A stretch of DNA of 22,129 nt from Ignavibacteria bacterium UBA961 (GTDB lineage Bacteria; Bacteroidota; Ignavibacteria; Kapaibacteriales; UBA961), in contig DBCJ01000109.1 of assembly GCA_002293005.1 (NCBI GenBank), forward strand, positions 1-22,129, written 5' to 3'. This document shows, in pieces, positions 7,852 through 16,566 of this stretch. Below the pieces are notes generated by a model that was not told where the DNA came from, searched no databases, and saw only the letters and a list, made by a program, of their open reading frames with translations. Position 1 is the stretch's first letter. Every line of letters starts with the position of its first letter. Made by a program: the position numbers and the translations under genes.

Positions 7852-9525
7852 TTAATCGCGTGTGAGTTTTTGATACTTCAATCGATGTGGTTGATCGGCA
7901 GATGTACCAAGTCTCTTATGAAGATCTTCTTCATACTCGGAATAATTGCCATCATACCAAACAACGGAACTATTTCCTTCAAATGCGAGAATATGTGTAG
8001 CCACACGGTCAAGGAACCAACGATCGTGAGAAATCACAACGGCGCAACCGGCAAAATTGAGTAATGCTTCTTCGAGTGCGCGAAGTGTATTGACATCCAA
8101 ATCGTTTGTCGGCTCATCGAGCAAGAGCACATTACCGCCATCTTTGAGCATTTTCGCAAGATGCACGCGATTGCGTTCACCGCCTGAAAGCACACTGCAT
8201 TTTTTCTGTTGATCCGTTCCATTGAAATTGAATCTCGATACATAAGCGCGTGAATTCATGTCTTTTGCGCCAAGTCTGATGAGATCATCGCCGCCGGAAA
8301 TTTCTTCCCAGATTGTTTTGTCATTGGAAAGTGGTCTATTCTGATCCACATATCCGAGTTTCACGGTATCACCAATTGTTATTGTTCCGCCATCCGGTGT
8401 TTCTTGTCCGGTGATCATCTTGAACAATGTTGATTTACCCGCTCCATTGGCTCCGATCACACCGATGATGCCACCGGGAGGAAGATCGAAACTCAAATGT
8501 TCAAAGAGCAATTTATCGCCAAAACCTTTTGCGAGATCATTGGCAACAATGACGGTGGAACCAAGGCGTGGTCCGGGTGGAATATAAATTTCCATATCAT
8601 CATTGCGTACTTCTTGTTGTTCTTCCACCATGCGCTCATAGGATGCAATACGGGCTTTGCTTTTCGCATGTCTTCCTTTGGGATTCATGCGCACCCATTC
8701 CAATTCTTGTTGCATGATTTTCTGCTTGGCAGTGATTTGCTTTTCTTCAACGGCTAGACGCTTTTGTTTTTGATCAAGCCATGAAGAATAATTTCCTTCG
8801 AATGGAATGCCTTGACCACGATCTAGTTCCAAGATCCATCCGGCTACATTGTCCAAGAAATAACGATCATGCGTTACGGCGATGACTGTTCCTGGATATT
8901 TATGCAAATGCACTTCAAGCCATGCCACTGTTTCTGCATCCAAGTGATTCGTCGGCTCATCGAGTAGCAATACATCGGGTTGTTGCAGGAGTAATCGACA
9001 TAATGCAACGCGTCTTTTTTCACCACCGGAAAGCAGATCGATCTTTGTATCGCCCGGTGGACAGCGTAATGCATCCATCGCCAGCTCAAGTCTTGAATCG
9101 AGATCCCATGCATTTGCATGATCGATACGCTCCTGCAATTTGGCTTGCTTATTCATGAGGGCATCGAAATCGGCATCGGGATCTGCGAATTGGGCGGAAA
9201 TCGCTTCATATTCTTTTAATAGATTCACGGTTTCTTGAACGCCTTCTTCAACGATTTCTTTGACGGTTTTTTCCGGATTCATTTCCGGTTCTTGAGAGAG
9301 ATAACCGAAAGTCACATCCTTATTGCTGGTGATTTGTCCCAGATAATCCTGATCCAAACCTGCAATAATTTTGAGAAGAGATGATTTACCGGCGCCATTC
9401 AGACCAAGCACGCCGATTTTTGCGCCATAATAAAAGGAAAGATAGATGTCTTTGAGAACGGTTTTGCTTGGTTTGTATACCTTGCTCACACCGATCATTG
9501 AGAAAATGATTTTATTGTCAACCAT
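7852..9525 (-). CDS. ettA: Energy-dependent translational throttle protein EttA (ABC-F ATPase)
   Basis: EttA is an ABC-F protein without membrane segments that binds the ribosomal E site and gates the first elongation step according to ATP/ADP ratio. At 557 residues it is almost the same length as E. coli EttA. Two complete ABC cassettes are seen: Walker A GLNGAGKSSLL and GANGAGKSTLF; signatures LSGGEKRRVALCRLLL and LSGGERNRVHLAKML; Walker B LLLDEPTNHLD and LLLDEPTNDLD. The inter-cassette linker contains the basic segment WVRMNPKGRHAKSKARIASYE that characterises EttA. It is the first gene of an ettA-rsmD-dedA unit and has its own candidate promoter box upstream at 9563-9570. Confidence 0.96.
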   Translation of the reverse strand: MVDNKIIFSMIGVSKVYKPSKTVLKDIYLSFYYGAKIGVLGLNGAGKSSLLKIIAGLDQDYLGQITSNKDVTFGYLSQEPEMNPEKTVKEIVEEGVQETVNLLKEYEAISAQFADPDADFDALMNKQAKLQERIDHANAWDLDSRLELAMDALRCPPGDTKIDLLSGGEKRRVALCRLLLQQPDVLLLDEPTNHLDAETVAWLEVHLHKYPGTVIAVTHDRYFLDNVAGWILELDRGQGIPFEGNYSSWLDQKQKRLAVEEKQITAKQKIMQQELEWVRMNPKGRHAKSKARIASYERMVEEQQEVRNDDMEIYIPPGPRLGSTVIVANDLAKGFGDKLLFEHLSFDLPPGGIIGVIGANGAGKSTLFKMITGQETPDGGTITIGDTVKLGYVDQNRPLSNDKTIWEEISGGDDLIRLGAKDMNSRAYVSRFNFNGTDQQKKCSVLSGGERNRVHLAKMLKDGGNVLLLDEPTNDLDVNTLRALEEALLNFAGCAVVISHDRWFLDRVATHILAFEGNSSVVWYDGNYSEYEEDLHKRLGTSADQPHRLKYQKLTRD

Positions 9526-9562
9526 GAATAATATGCTTCCGCAATGAATGGAAATTTATGCT

Positions 9563-9570
9563 CAAAAATA
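9563..9570 (-). promoter_or_regulatory. Candidate Bacteroidota -7 promoter box for ettA
   Basis: On the minus strand TATTTTTG matches the consensus TAnnTTTG and lies 37 bp upstream of the ettA ATG at 9525. No -33 element with good spacing is visible, so this is tentative. Confidence 0.35.
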
Positions 9571-9596
9571 CGAATATCCCATCAAACCCATATTAA

Positions 9597-9614
9597 CCAT
9601 GGTTTAAACCATGG
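9597..9614. repeat. Perfect 18-bp palindrome CCATGGTTT/AAACCATGG (REP-like, first unit)
   Basis: The sequence CCATGGTTTAAACCATGG is a perfect 18-bp palindrome in the gap between ettA and deoC. It is followed 16 bp later by a second hairpin with a GACTTCAGTC core. Stems with GGTTTnAAACC and GACTTCAGTC cores are a recurrent signature of REP elements mobilised by IS200-like Y1 transposases (RAYT). No such transposase lies in this window. It could also act as part of a transcription terminator between deoC and ettA. Confidence 0.5.
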
Positions 9615-9630
9615 GTTCGGGTCCCTTATC

Positions 9631-9648
9631 CCACGACTTCAGTCGTGG
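9631..9648. repeat. Hairpin CCACGAC-TTCA-GTCGTGG (REP-like, second unit)
   Basis: A perfect 7-bp stem, CCACGAC paired with GTCGTGG, encloses a TTCA tetraloop. It lies 31 bp beyond the deoC stop and 16 bp from the 18-bp palindrome. The paired arrangement of two GC-rich hairpins in a short intergenic gap is REP/REPIN-like. It is not followed by a T-run on either strand, which argues against a simple intrinsic terminator. Confidence 0.5.
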
Positions 9649-9679
9649 TGTTGCGAGAGGGTGAAGAGCGTGAGTGGTC

Positions 9680-10345
9680 CTAGAGCGTGGAGAGCATCGA
9701 TACACCCGAACTTGTGCCGATTCGGGTTGCTCCTGCTTGTATCATTGCCAATGCTTGTTCGAATGTTCGAATTCCACCTGATGCTTTTACTTGAATATCG
9801 GGATCGACATGTGATCTGAGTAATCGTATATCCTCGATGGTAGCCCCTCCACCTGCAAACCCTGTGGATGTTTTAATGAAATCGGCACCTGCATCGGAGA
9901 CAATTTCACATGCACTGATTTTTTGTTCTTCATTCAAAACGGATGTTTCAATGATTGCTTTCACGACCGCACCGGATTGATGGGCTGTATCAACCACTGA
10001 ACGAATATCATTCCAGACTATATCCTTATCACCATCGATGAGCGCACCGACTTGAATCACCATGTCAATCTCTTGTGCTCCATCATGTATTGCCTGCATC
10101 GTTTCGGCGATTTTCACGCCTGTTCTATGCATGCCATGTGGAAAACCGATGACTGTGCACACTTTTGTCGAGGACTTATGTAAAATGCTCGAACACATTC
10201 CCACATAAAATGGATGTACACATACACTGGCAAATCCAAACTCCAGAGCTTCCGAGCATAGCAATTCAATATCCTTGCGAATCGCAGTATTTTTAAGCAA
10301 GGTATGATCAATCATGCGAGCAAATTGTGCTTTTGTGATACTCAT
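9680..10345 (-). CDS. deoC: Deoxyribose-phosphate aldolase
   Basis: DeoC splits 2-deoxyribose-5-phosphate into glyceraldehyde-3-phosphate and acetaldehyde, allowing deoxynucleosides to be used as carbon source. The 221-residue TIM-barrel protein has IDHTLLK near the start, the catalytic aspartate in EIDMV (D94), the Schiff-base lysine K158 in FIKTSTGF, and the second lysine K187 in VKASGGIRT. All key residues are present. Its start overlaps the cyclase stop by 4 bp (ATGA arrangement), so it is translationally coupled as the last gene of the operon that begins with the GAF-GGDEF protein. No other nucleoside-catabolism gene (deoA, deoB, deoD, cdd) is nearby. Confidence 0.96.
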   Translation of the reverse strand: MSITKAQFARMIDHTLLKNTAIRKDIELLCSEALEFGFASVCVHPFYVGMCSSILHKSSTKVCTVIGFPHGMHRTGVKIAETMQAIHDGAQEIDMVIQVGALIDGDKDIVWNDIRSVVDTAHQSGAVVKAIIETSVLNEEQKISACEIVSDAGADFIKTSTGFAGGGATIEDIRLLRSHVDPDIQVKASGGIRTFEQALAMIQAGATRIGTSSGVSMLSTL

Positions 10346-11100
10346 GAGGATATATCCTTGAGTGGATAGAGTGTGATCATGCTCGGACTGGCATCGCTAT
10401 GCAATGGGGCAATGCCGAATTGTATGAGATAGATACCATCTTCAACATATTCGGGTACATTCAGCATTTCGGTAATAGTAGCTTTAGATCTTGTATTCTC
10501 GGGATATTGCCAAAATGCATGATGAGCCAAAAGCGCGCCACCATCAATTTCGGGATCAACAGATGGTAAATCCGTTAGAAGATGAAGAATGTCCCTTTGC
10601 GCAAGAAAGGCCAGACCTTCCGGTTCGAATGCAGGCGGATTATTCCCTGACCACATTGTCTTTTCCGACTTTCTAGATGATCGAATGATGAGTGCTTCGG
10701 GATTGGAATCTTGCAATTCATTCGCAATATCATATGCGGAAATATGCAATTGTCCATGTTCATTCATTGTTGGCGAAATTGTTGCGAGCTTACATATAAA
10801 ATGCCAGCGCTCGAATACTTGCGAAATGGGGAATTCCTCTTTTGCGATATGCCAAACGCTTTCTGTATGAGTGCCATTGCCATGAGGAGCCAAATGTAAG
10901 ATTGCGCAATTGACAGAACCACCCTCCATTGTTGAACCGATGAAATCACCAATTTGAAATGGTTTGAAATCCGGATTCGGAAGATGAAATGCATTAGGAT
11001 TATCGGTCCCGGATTTCACATGAAATGAACAGTTGATCCCCTGCATGAAATCACATTCCATGTTTTTGTCGTCCACTTGTATGATTGCGGTAAGCTTCAT
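10342..11100 (-). CDS. Cyclase-family metal hydrolase (kynurenine formamidase-like)
   Basis: This 252-residue protein fits the cyclase/arylformamidase family (KynB-like), metal-dependent amide hydrolases. The diagnostic metal-site motif is PHGNGTHTESVWH, residues 72-84, giving H73, H78, E80 and H84; many members have Asp at the position of E80. A second conserved region is IDGGALLAHHAFW around residues 185-197. No signal peptide or membrane segment is seen, so it is likely cytoplasmic. The substrate cannot be assigned: no kynurenine-pathway gene lies nearby, so calling it kynB is not justified. It starts 2 bp after the uppP stop and overlaps deoC by 4 bp. Confidence 0.82.
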   Translation of the reverse strand: MKLTAIIQVDDKNMECDFMQGINCSFHVKSGTDNPNAFHLPNPDFKPFQIGDFIGSTMEGGSVNCAILHLAPHGNGTHTESVWHIAKEEFPISQVFERWHFICKLATISPTMNEHGQLHISAYDIANELQDSNPEALIIRSSRKSEKTMWSGNNPPAFEPEGLAFLAQRDILHLLTDLPSVDPEIDGGALLAHHAFWQYPENTRSKATITEMLNVPEYVEDGIYLIQFGIAPLHSDASPSMITLYPLKDISS

Positions 11101-11102
11101 GG

Positions 11103-11945
11103 TTATTGGATGAGTCCGATTCCGGCCACAATGAATAATATCACGCCAAGTATGATTCGATAGATGATGAATGCGCCTGTGGATCGGGTGCGCAAATATG
11201 TGAGAAGAAATGCTATCGCTGCATAACCACTGATTCCGGAAACAATGGTTGCAATTGCAAGCGAGACGATATTCTGATCGGTAAGCATCGGAATCACTTT
11301 CACCATTTGCAATAATCCACTACCAAGTATTGCGGGAATGCTGAGTAGAAATGAAAACCTTGCGGCGGCTTCGCGCTCCAAACCAAGAAATAAACCTGCC
11401 GTAATTGTGGCTCCTGATCTGGATGTACCCGGAATTAATGCCATCGCCTGAGCAAGACCTATGATTATTGCATCCTTGAGTTTGATATTCTGCATTGATA
11501 TATCATACTTCGCTTTCTTCTCGGCAAGTGCCATGAAAAAAGCAACAATGATGAGCATCGAACCTATCAAAAAGAGATTCTTAGTGATATCGCCCTCGAT
11601 GATGTCTTTCAGTAAAAGACCAAAAAACACAATCGGTATCGAACCAAAAATGATGAGCCATGCCATTCGGGAATTTTGAGATTGTTCTTTAACAGGCAAT
11701 CTAGTGCCACTCACATTTTCTTTGACAAAAGAAGTGAGCATGGAGAGAATATCATGTCTGAAATAAATCAATACAGCGACAAGCGTTCCGAGTTGCATCA
11801 CTGCCACTTGCGCTGTCCACTGTTCTCCTGATAAAACAACACCCAATATCTTCCCAACAATGGTCAAATGCGCGGTACTGCTCACGGGTAAAAATTCCGT
11901 GAGACCCTGCACTATTCCAAGTAAAATTGCATCAAGTATATCCAT
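11103..11945 (-). CDS. uppP: Undecaprenyl-diphosphatase (UppP/BacA)
   Basis: UppP dephosphorylates undecaprenyl diphosphate at the cytoplasmic membrane to regenerate the lipid carrier for peptidoglycan and O-antigen synthesis; it also gives bacitracin resistance when abundant. Both active-site motifs are intact: GIVQGLTEFLPVSSTAHL near the N-terminus and PGTSRSGATI in the middle, embedded in several transmembrane helices. I chose ATG 11945 rather than the in-frame ATG at 11969. The MDILDAILLGIVQG start matches family members, and it falls 1 bp after the GAF-GGDEF stop (TGAcATG), typical of translational coupling. The predicted length is then 280 residues, the normal size. Confidence 0.95.
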   Translation of the reverse strand: MDILDAILLGIVQGLTEFLPVSSTAHLTIVGKILGVVLSGEQWTAQVAVMQLGTLVAVLIYFRHDILSMLTSFVKENVSGTRLPVKEQSQNSRMAWLIIFGSIPIVFFGLLLKDIIEGDITKNLFLIGSMLIIVAFFMALAEKKAKYDISMQNIKLKDAIIIGLAQAMALIPGTSRSGATITAGLFLGLEREAAARFSFLLSIPAILGSGLLQMVKVIPMLTDQNIVSLAIATIVSGISGYAAIAFLLTYLRTRSTGAFIIYRIILGVILFIVAGIGLIQ

Positions 11946-11946
11946 G

Positions 11947-14175
11947 TCAACTATACACCACCACTGCATTAGTTTTGTCGGATGCGAGTTTCAATGCGCT
12001 TTGTGCATTGCGCAATAATCCATCGGCTTTATCAAATGAACTTGCTTGAGCAAGACCAATCGAGATGGTCACTGTCAATCGCTTGCCATCAATATCGGCG
12101 ATTGCTGATGCAATGTCTTTTCGAACACGCTCGCCCCACATCTGAGATTTATCCAGTGTTTGACCGGGAAGTAGAATTGCAATCGTGGATTCATCGATTT
12201 CACCGATGATATCGAAATCCTTCACATTACCTTTGATTTTCTTGAGGATATGTAACAATAATGATTCTTTGAGTCCTTCAGACTCCGCAAATGAATCATA
12301 TCTATCCATGGTGATCAAAGCGAGTGATAATGGATAACCGAATTCTCTGGTCTTTGCCGTTTCTTCTTGAATGCGCTGTACAAAGGCTGTTTCATTGAAT
12401 ATTCCACGCGTTTCATCGAGAAGTGCAGTTGATCTGAACATTTCATGAAATCGCAATTGCTCAATGATTGTACCTGTTTGCTCAGCAAGCATTTGTGCAA
12501 TTGTGAGATCTTGCTGTGGAATGATTCCTGATTGACTTTCGATAAACAATGCGCCATAATTGTGTGATTGCGAACGCAAGGGAAGGGCGGCAAAGAATCC
12601 ACCATGCATCGGTGATTCACCGGGACTTATGCGCATGATTGTTTCATCAATATCGGACATCATTGTGGACTGTCCGCTCAAGATTGTTTGACCTATCAGC
12701 GATAATTCCAAATCGATATGTGATCCCGCCATGTTTTCTGCTTCAGGATTTCGGTAATACACCTGAAATACAGTCCAAGCGCCTTGCTCATAGTCGAACA
12801 TACCAATACCCATCGTGGTGAAATCCACGACTTCACTGGTTGCCTCAAGCAAAGCAGAACTGAGATCAGCAATGCCATTTCCTGAAGAAGAAATAATCGA
12901 TCTGAAACGCGTGATGGCATCCAATGCTCTGCTGGATTGCAAGAGATCATACTTTCCTGTATAACTCTGAACAAGACCGGCAATCAATTTTGTGAAATGT
13001 CCAAGGAAGCCCACACTGAGCGCATCATAAGCATCTTGCTGATCAGAATCGGCAAAGAGAACGCCGATGACCATGCCATTGAAATATACGGGTACACCAA
13101 TGAATGACATCGTTTTGGCATTCGAGGTATAATAATTCAAAAGATCGAGTTCTGAAGAAGGATGAATATCGGTGAGAATTTCCGGCTTGCCGGACATCGC
13201 GATTTGCGTGATGACATCATTGCCGAATGGTAACTTTCTTTGAGAAGTAAATTGTTCTTTGGTTTCCGTGACATAAGACTCTATCACGAGTTGCTGCTTT
13301 TCATGATTGATCCATGCATAACCTGCTGTCCTCGCATCAATCACTGATCGAATCGCCATCAATACTCTCGAAAGAAGATGATCGAATTCCTTCCTAGGCT
13401 CGGTTGGAATAACGATATCCTCTTCCATGAAATCCTGAAGCGAGATGTCCAAAACGGCTCTGCGGTGACTGGTCTCAAATTGCTCTTCAATGATTTCTTC
13501 CTCCGGAATGAAATCGGGAGCTATTTGATTGAACTCTTCGGTTGATGTTGAATCGAAATCTTGTGCTTTCTCGACTAATTCCACATTTGACACTTGTTCT
13601 TGCTGGATCACAGTCATTCCCGCAGGAATTTCCGGTTCTTTGCGCATGATTCGTACACCTTCAGTGAAATCATCCGATTGAATGACTTGCTCCTCGATTT
13701 CGGTTTCTGTAGGAATAATCGGCGGAGCTTTTACGGTGGACTTCATCGTGATTGGTTCTTCTTCGACGCTTTCCGAAATTTCGGGTTGTTTGTCAAAGAG
13801 TCTGGATTGTACCGCAGGCAATGGCTTCTTACGCTTCTTCTCCATTTCTGCAGCGCGCGTATCATCGAATGTTCCTTCAAACCCATCGAAGACCATGCGC
13901 TTACCGCCTTGGCCGGGAATGACAGTCACTCGAAATTCAGGTGGAATAGTCGAGCTCACTCTATGAGAGTCGAAAGAATCGCTGAGCTTCTGTGAAACAA
14001 TCATATAATGTCCAACTCCCCCGAGAATGGCAACGCAAGCGCCAATCAGACGAATTGGAATCTCATCGATAAAAATAGCGATGAGCAAACCGAGAATAAC
14101 GGCTGCCAGAGAAAATACCTCGGTCGTGCTTCCAGGAACAAGGATCTTCTTGAGCGAAAAGGTACGCTTATACAT
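11947..14175 (-). CDS. Membrane-anchored GAF-GAF protein with a degenerate GGDEF domain
   Basis: This 742-residue protein has two transmembrane helices at roughly residues 18-36 and 40-62, then an acidic Glu/Pro-rich linker to about 255. Two GAF-like sensor domains follow (about 257-410 and 415-580), and a C-terminal GGDEF-fold domain spans about 590-742. The domain keeps the family skeleton (ALITMDRYDSF, IAILLPG, TVTISIGLA). The active-site loop, however, reads GEIDESTIAILLP: the GGDEF signature is replaced by DESTI, so diguanylate cyclase activity is not expected. Four residues K-D-F-D align with the inhibitory-site RxxD. The architecture recalls c-di-GMP receptors such as PelD. It heads an operon with uppP, the cyclase and deoC; uppP starts 1 bp after its stop. 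The ligand is unknown. Confidence 0.85.
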   Translation of the reverse strand: MYKRTFSLKKILVPGSTTEVFSLAAVILGLLIAIFIDEIPIRLIGACVAILGGVGHYMIVSQKLSDSFDSHRVSSTIPPEFRVTVIPGQGGKRMVFDGFEGTFDDTRAAEMEKKRKKPLPAVQSRLFDKQPEISESVEEEPITMKSTVKAPPIIPTETEIEEQVIQSDDFTEGVRIMRKEPEIPAGMTVIQQEQVSNVELVEKAQDFDSTSTEEFNQIAPDFIPEEEIIEEQFETSHRRAVLDISLQDFMEEDIVIPTEPRKEFDHLLSRVLMAIRSVIDARTAGYAWINHEKQQLVIESYVTETKEQFTSQRKLPFGNDVITQIAMSGKPEILTDIHPSSELDLLNYYTSNAKTMSFIGVPVYFNGMVIGVLFADSDQQDAYDALSVGFLGHFTKLIAGLVQSYTGKYDLLQSSRALDAITRFRSIISSSGNGIADLSSALLEATSEVVDFTTMGIGMFDYEQGAWTVFQVYYRNPEAENMAGSHIDLELSLIGQTILSGQSTMMSDIDETIMRISPGESPMHGGFFAALPLRSQSHNYGALFIESQSGIIPQQDLTIAQMLAEQTGTIIEQLRFHEMFRSTALLDETRGIFNETAFVQRIQEETAKTREFGYPLSLALITMDRYDSFAESEGLKESLLLHILKKIKGNVKDFDIIGEIDESTIAILLPGQTLDKSQMWGERVRKDIASAIADIDGKRLTVTISIGLAQASSFDKADGLLRNAQSALKLASDKTNAVVVYS

Positions 14176-14225
14176 AATATTTTATCGTTATGCTGTAACG
14201 ATTTGAGTGGGATTTTGCTGCACTG

Positions 14226-14233
14226 CAAAACTA
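14226..14233 (-). promoter_or_regulatory. Candidate Bacteroidota -7 box for the GAF-GGDEF/uppP operon
   Basis: On the minus strand TAGTTTTG matches TAnnTTTG and lies 50 bp upstream of the GAF-GGDEF start at 14175, within the divergent gap to the VWA gene. Nearby 5' flanking sequence has no clear -33 TTG. Tentative. Confidence 0.35.
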
Positions 14234-14379
14234 ATCAAAATGACCCATAAACACTGAAAAAAAATGGTACTTGGAAAGATTCCGCATAAATTTCTGAAAT
14301 TGCTTTTCATATTCTTTGCAATGGGTCATCATGTTTGATTGTTTCGGCGATCAATCATTCTATAAAATCAATAATTACA

Positions 14380-16566
14380 ATGAATTCCTATACTCTCGGC
14401 ATAACAGGTTCTTGGTGGATTTTTGCACTTTGTGCTTTGGCAGGAATTGCTCTTTCCTGGTGGTCTTATCATGTGACGAATCCTCCACTTGGAAGAATGA
14501 GGCGTTTCGTGCTTGGTTTTCTGCGCGCTTTGGCTTTGTCGCTGATTCTCTTTGCTTTATTTGAACCTGTCTTATCTATGATTCGAGCTTCACTTTCGGA
14601 TCCTCGATTGGCAATCGTTATTGATAAATCTTTGTCAATGGCAATTAAGGATGGCAGCATTGATCGGGCAAAAGTCATGAAACAAGCTTTGACATTTGCA
14701 AAACTGGAGAGTCTGGATGAAGATGATATTGAGATCGTGACATTTGGCGAAGATGTCAAAGGGAATATTTCTTCGCTTTCACAAGCTGATTCAATCCCCG
14801 CGAAGAGTTTATACACCAATATCACCAAAGCATTCAAATTTCTCAATGAAGCTGATGAATCCGATGCGGTCCAGGCTGCAATTCTCTTCACGGATGGAGC
14901 TGTGAATGCGGGAGCCAATCCGATTTATGAGTCTGAATATTTTGGAAAACCGATATTCACCGTTGGAATTGGCGATTCACTAGATCCCAAAGATGCTTCA
15001 GTTCAATCTATATTGGCGAATGAAATTGTATATGCCGGAATGAAAGTGCCAATTGCGGTGACCATTCGAGCGACAGGATTTCCGAATGAATCTCAAGCAA
15101 CGGTAATGGTATATGACAATGGAGCTCAGATTGGCAAAGAACAAATCTCACTAAAACCCGGAATCTCAACTTATTCTGTATCTGTCCAAACAATTCCTAC
15201 TCAACCGGGAATTCATAAAATCACGGCAAGAGTATCTACTTCAGGTAATGAGCTAACGCTGAAAAACAATGAATTGTCAGAATTCATGAAAGTGCTCAAG
15301 CAAAAGCGCGTCATCAGTGTTTTTGCCGGTTCGCCCTCACCTGATGTCACATTCATCAAATCTGTCTTGGAACGCATACCTGAATCCACGATCAAGATGC
15401 ATATTCATAAGCAGGGAACCGAATTTTATCCTCCTGCGCCAACGGCTCAATCGCTTGCAGATGCTGAGTCCGTCATACTCATAGGATTTCCGATTGCCTC
15501 CACACCTGCTTCAGTCATGCAGATGATCAAGAAGGAAATTGAGCAAGGAAAGCCGATCATGTTTATAGCTTCTCAATCCGTTGATTATCAAAAACTCAAA
15601 GTCTTGGAACCATATCTTCCATTTTCGGTCACTTCTTCTTCTCAGCAGGAGTATAGTGCAACACCCGATATTCAGGAAAGTGGCATTTCGAGTCCGATCA
15701 TGCGCATCAATGGTGATGAGCGTGACAAAGAATTGTGGAATTCGCTCCCGCCGATTTTCAAGACAGAGACATTCATTGATGTAAAACCGGAATCTGAGAT
15801 TCTTTCGAGCATTCGCATCGGGTCTTCTCCTGTACCCGAGCCACTGATCATGACGCGAACATTTGCCGGGAATCGCTCTCTGGCTGTTCTTGGTTATGGA
15901 ATTTATCGATGGAAATTACTCGGCATGGCACCCGATATTGCCCGTGGATCAAGTGAATCACCCGATATCTTGTCCTCTTTCATTGATCAGAGCATTCAAT
16001 GGATTGGTGCTTCGGAAAAAGAAAAACTTGTCAAGATTCGATCTTCCAGGAAATTCTATATCGGTGGAGAGAAGGTCGAAATGATTGCTCAAGTGTACAA
16101 TGCTTCTCTAGATCCTGTGGATGATGCAACAGTATCCGTGAACATTTCCGGACCCGGTACCAAGCGTGAAATCAGACTCGCAAATATGGGTGCGGGAAGA
16201 TATTCGGCATCCATTTCAAGTTTGCCTGCAGGTGATTATTTCTATCAAGGATCGGCAAGTAAAGGTGGTGTTTTAGGAAAAGATGATGGCAGATTCAGCA
16301 TCGGAGCGGAATCAGCCGAATATCTGAATCTCAAAATGAATGCTCCATTATTGAGATCCATGGCTGAAATCACGGGAGGGAAATTCTATACCCCGAATAC
16401 GGTTTCAGGATTTATTGATGATTTAAAGAAGCATCCAAGATTCAATCAAACATCGATCGTGAGAGAATCAGAAATCGCATTGTGGAATAATCTGTGGCTC
16501 TTGATGATTGCAATTTCAGCTTTTGCCATCGAATGGTTCCTGCGTAAGAGAAGTGGTTTGATTTAA
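14380..16566 (+). CDS. Membrane-anchored VWA-domain protein with GATase-like and Ig-like regions
   Basis: The reading frame opens at 14335, but ATG 14380 (MNSYTLGITGSWW) lies directly before the first membrane helix and is the better start, giving 728 residues. Two transmembrane helices are near the N-terminus. A VWA domain follows with a MIDAS-like set: DKSLS (DxSxS), a conserved threonine in YTNITKAF, and FTDG. A middle region starting VISVFAGSPSPDVTF resembles the class-I glutamine-amidotransferase-like fold found in these proteins. An Ig-like segment (KFYIGGEKVEMIAQVYN) precedes a C-terminal helix and basic tail. Such proteins are common in Bacteroidota and planctomycetes; their function is unknown. 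No MoxR or Bat operon partner is adjacent. Its TAA stop overlaps the stop of the convergent hydrolase gene. Confidence 0.85.
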   Translation: MNSYTLGITGSWWIFALCALAGIALSWWSYHVTNPPLGRMRRFVLGFLRALALSLILFALFEPVLSMIRASLSDPRLAIVIDKSLSMAIKDGSIDRAKVMKQALTFAKLESLDEDDIEIVTFGEDVKGNISSLSQADSIPAKSLYTNITKAFKFLNEADESDAVQAAILFTDGAVNAGANPIYESEYFGKPIFTVGIGDSLDPKDASVQSILANEIVYAGMKVPIAVTIRATGFPNESQATVMVYDNGAQIGKEQISLKPGISTYSVSVQTIPTQPGIHKITARVSTSGNELTLKNNELSEFMKVLKQKRVISVFAGSPSPDVTFIKSVLERIPESTIKMHIHKQGTEFYPPAPTAQSLADAESVILIGFPIASTPASVMQMIKKEIEQGKPIMFIASQSVDYQKLKVLEPYLPFSVTSSSQQEYSATPDIQESGISSPIMRINGDERDKELWNSLPPIFKTETFIDVKPESEILSSIRIGSSPVPEPLIMTRTFAGNRSLAVLGYGIYRWKLLGMAPDIARGSSESPDILSSFIDQSIQWIGASEKEKLVKIRSSRKFYIGGEKVEMIAQVYNASLDPVDDATVSVNISGPGTKREIRLANMGAGRYSASISSLPAGDYFYQGSASKGGVLGKDDGRFSIGAESAEYLNLKMNAPLLRSMAEITGGKFYTPNTVSGFIDDLKKHPRFNQTSIVRESEIALWNNLWLLMIAISAFAIEWFLRKRSGLI

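Noticed and set aside
9544..9819. 91-residue plus-strand frame through the REP-like region
   Set aside because: It crosses the palindromes and the end of deoC, with no domain or sensible composition; considered a shadow.
11946..11969. Longer uppP start at 11969
   Set aside because: The eight extra residues overlap the GAF-GGDEF gene and do not match UppP family starts; ATG 11945 follows the upstream stop by 1 bp.
13594..13995. 133-residue plus-strand frame
   Set aside because: It is antisense to the low-complexity acidic linker of the GAF-GGDEF protein; biased codons of that linker keep the opposite strand open.
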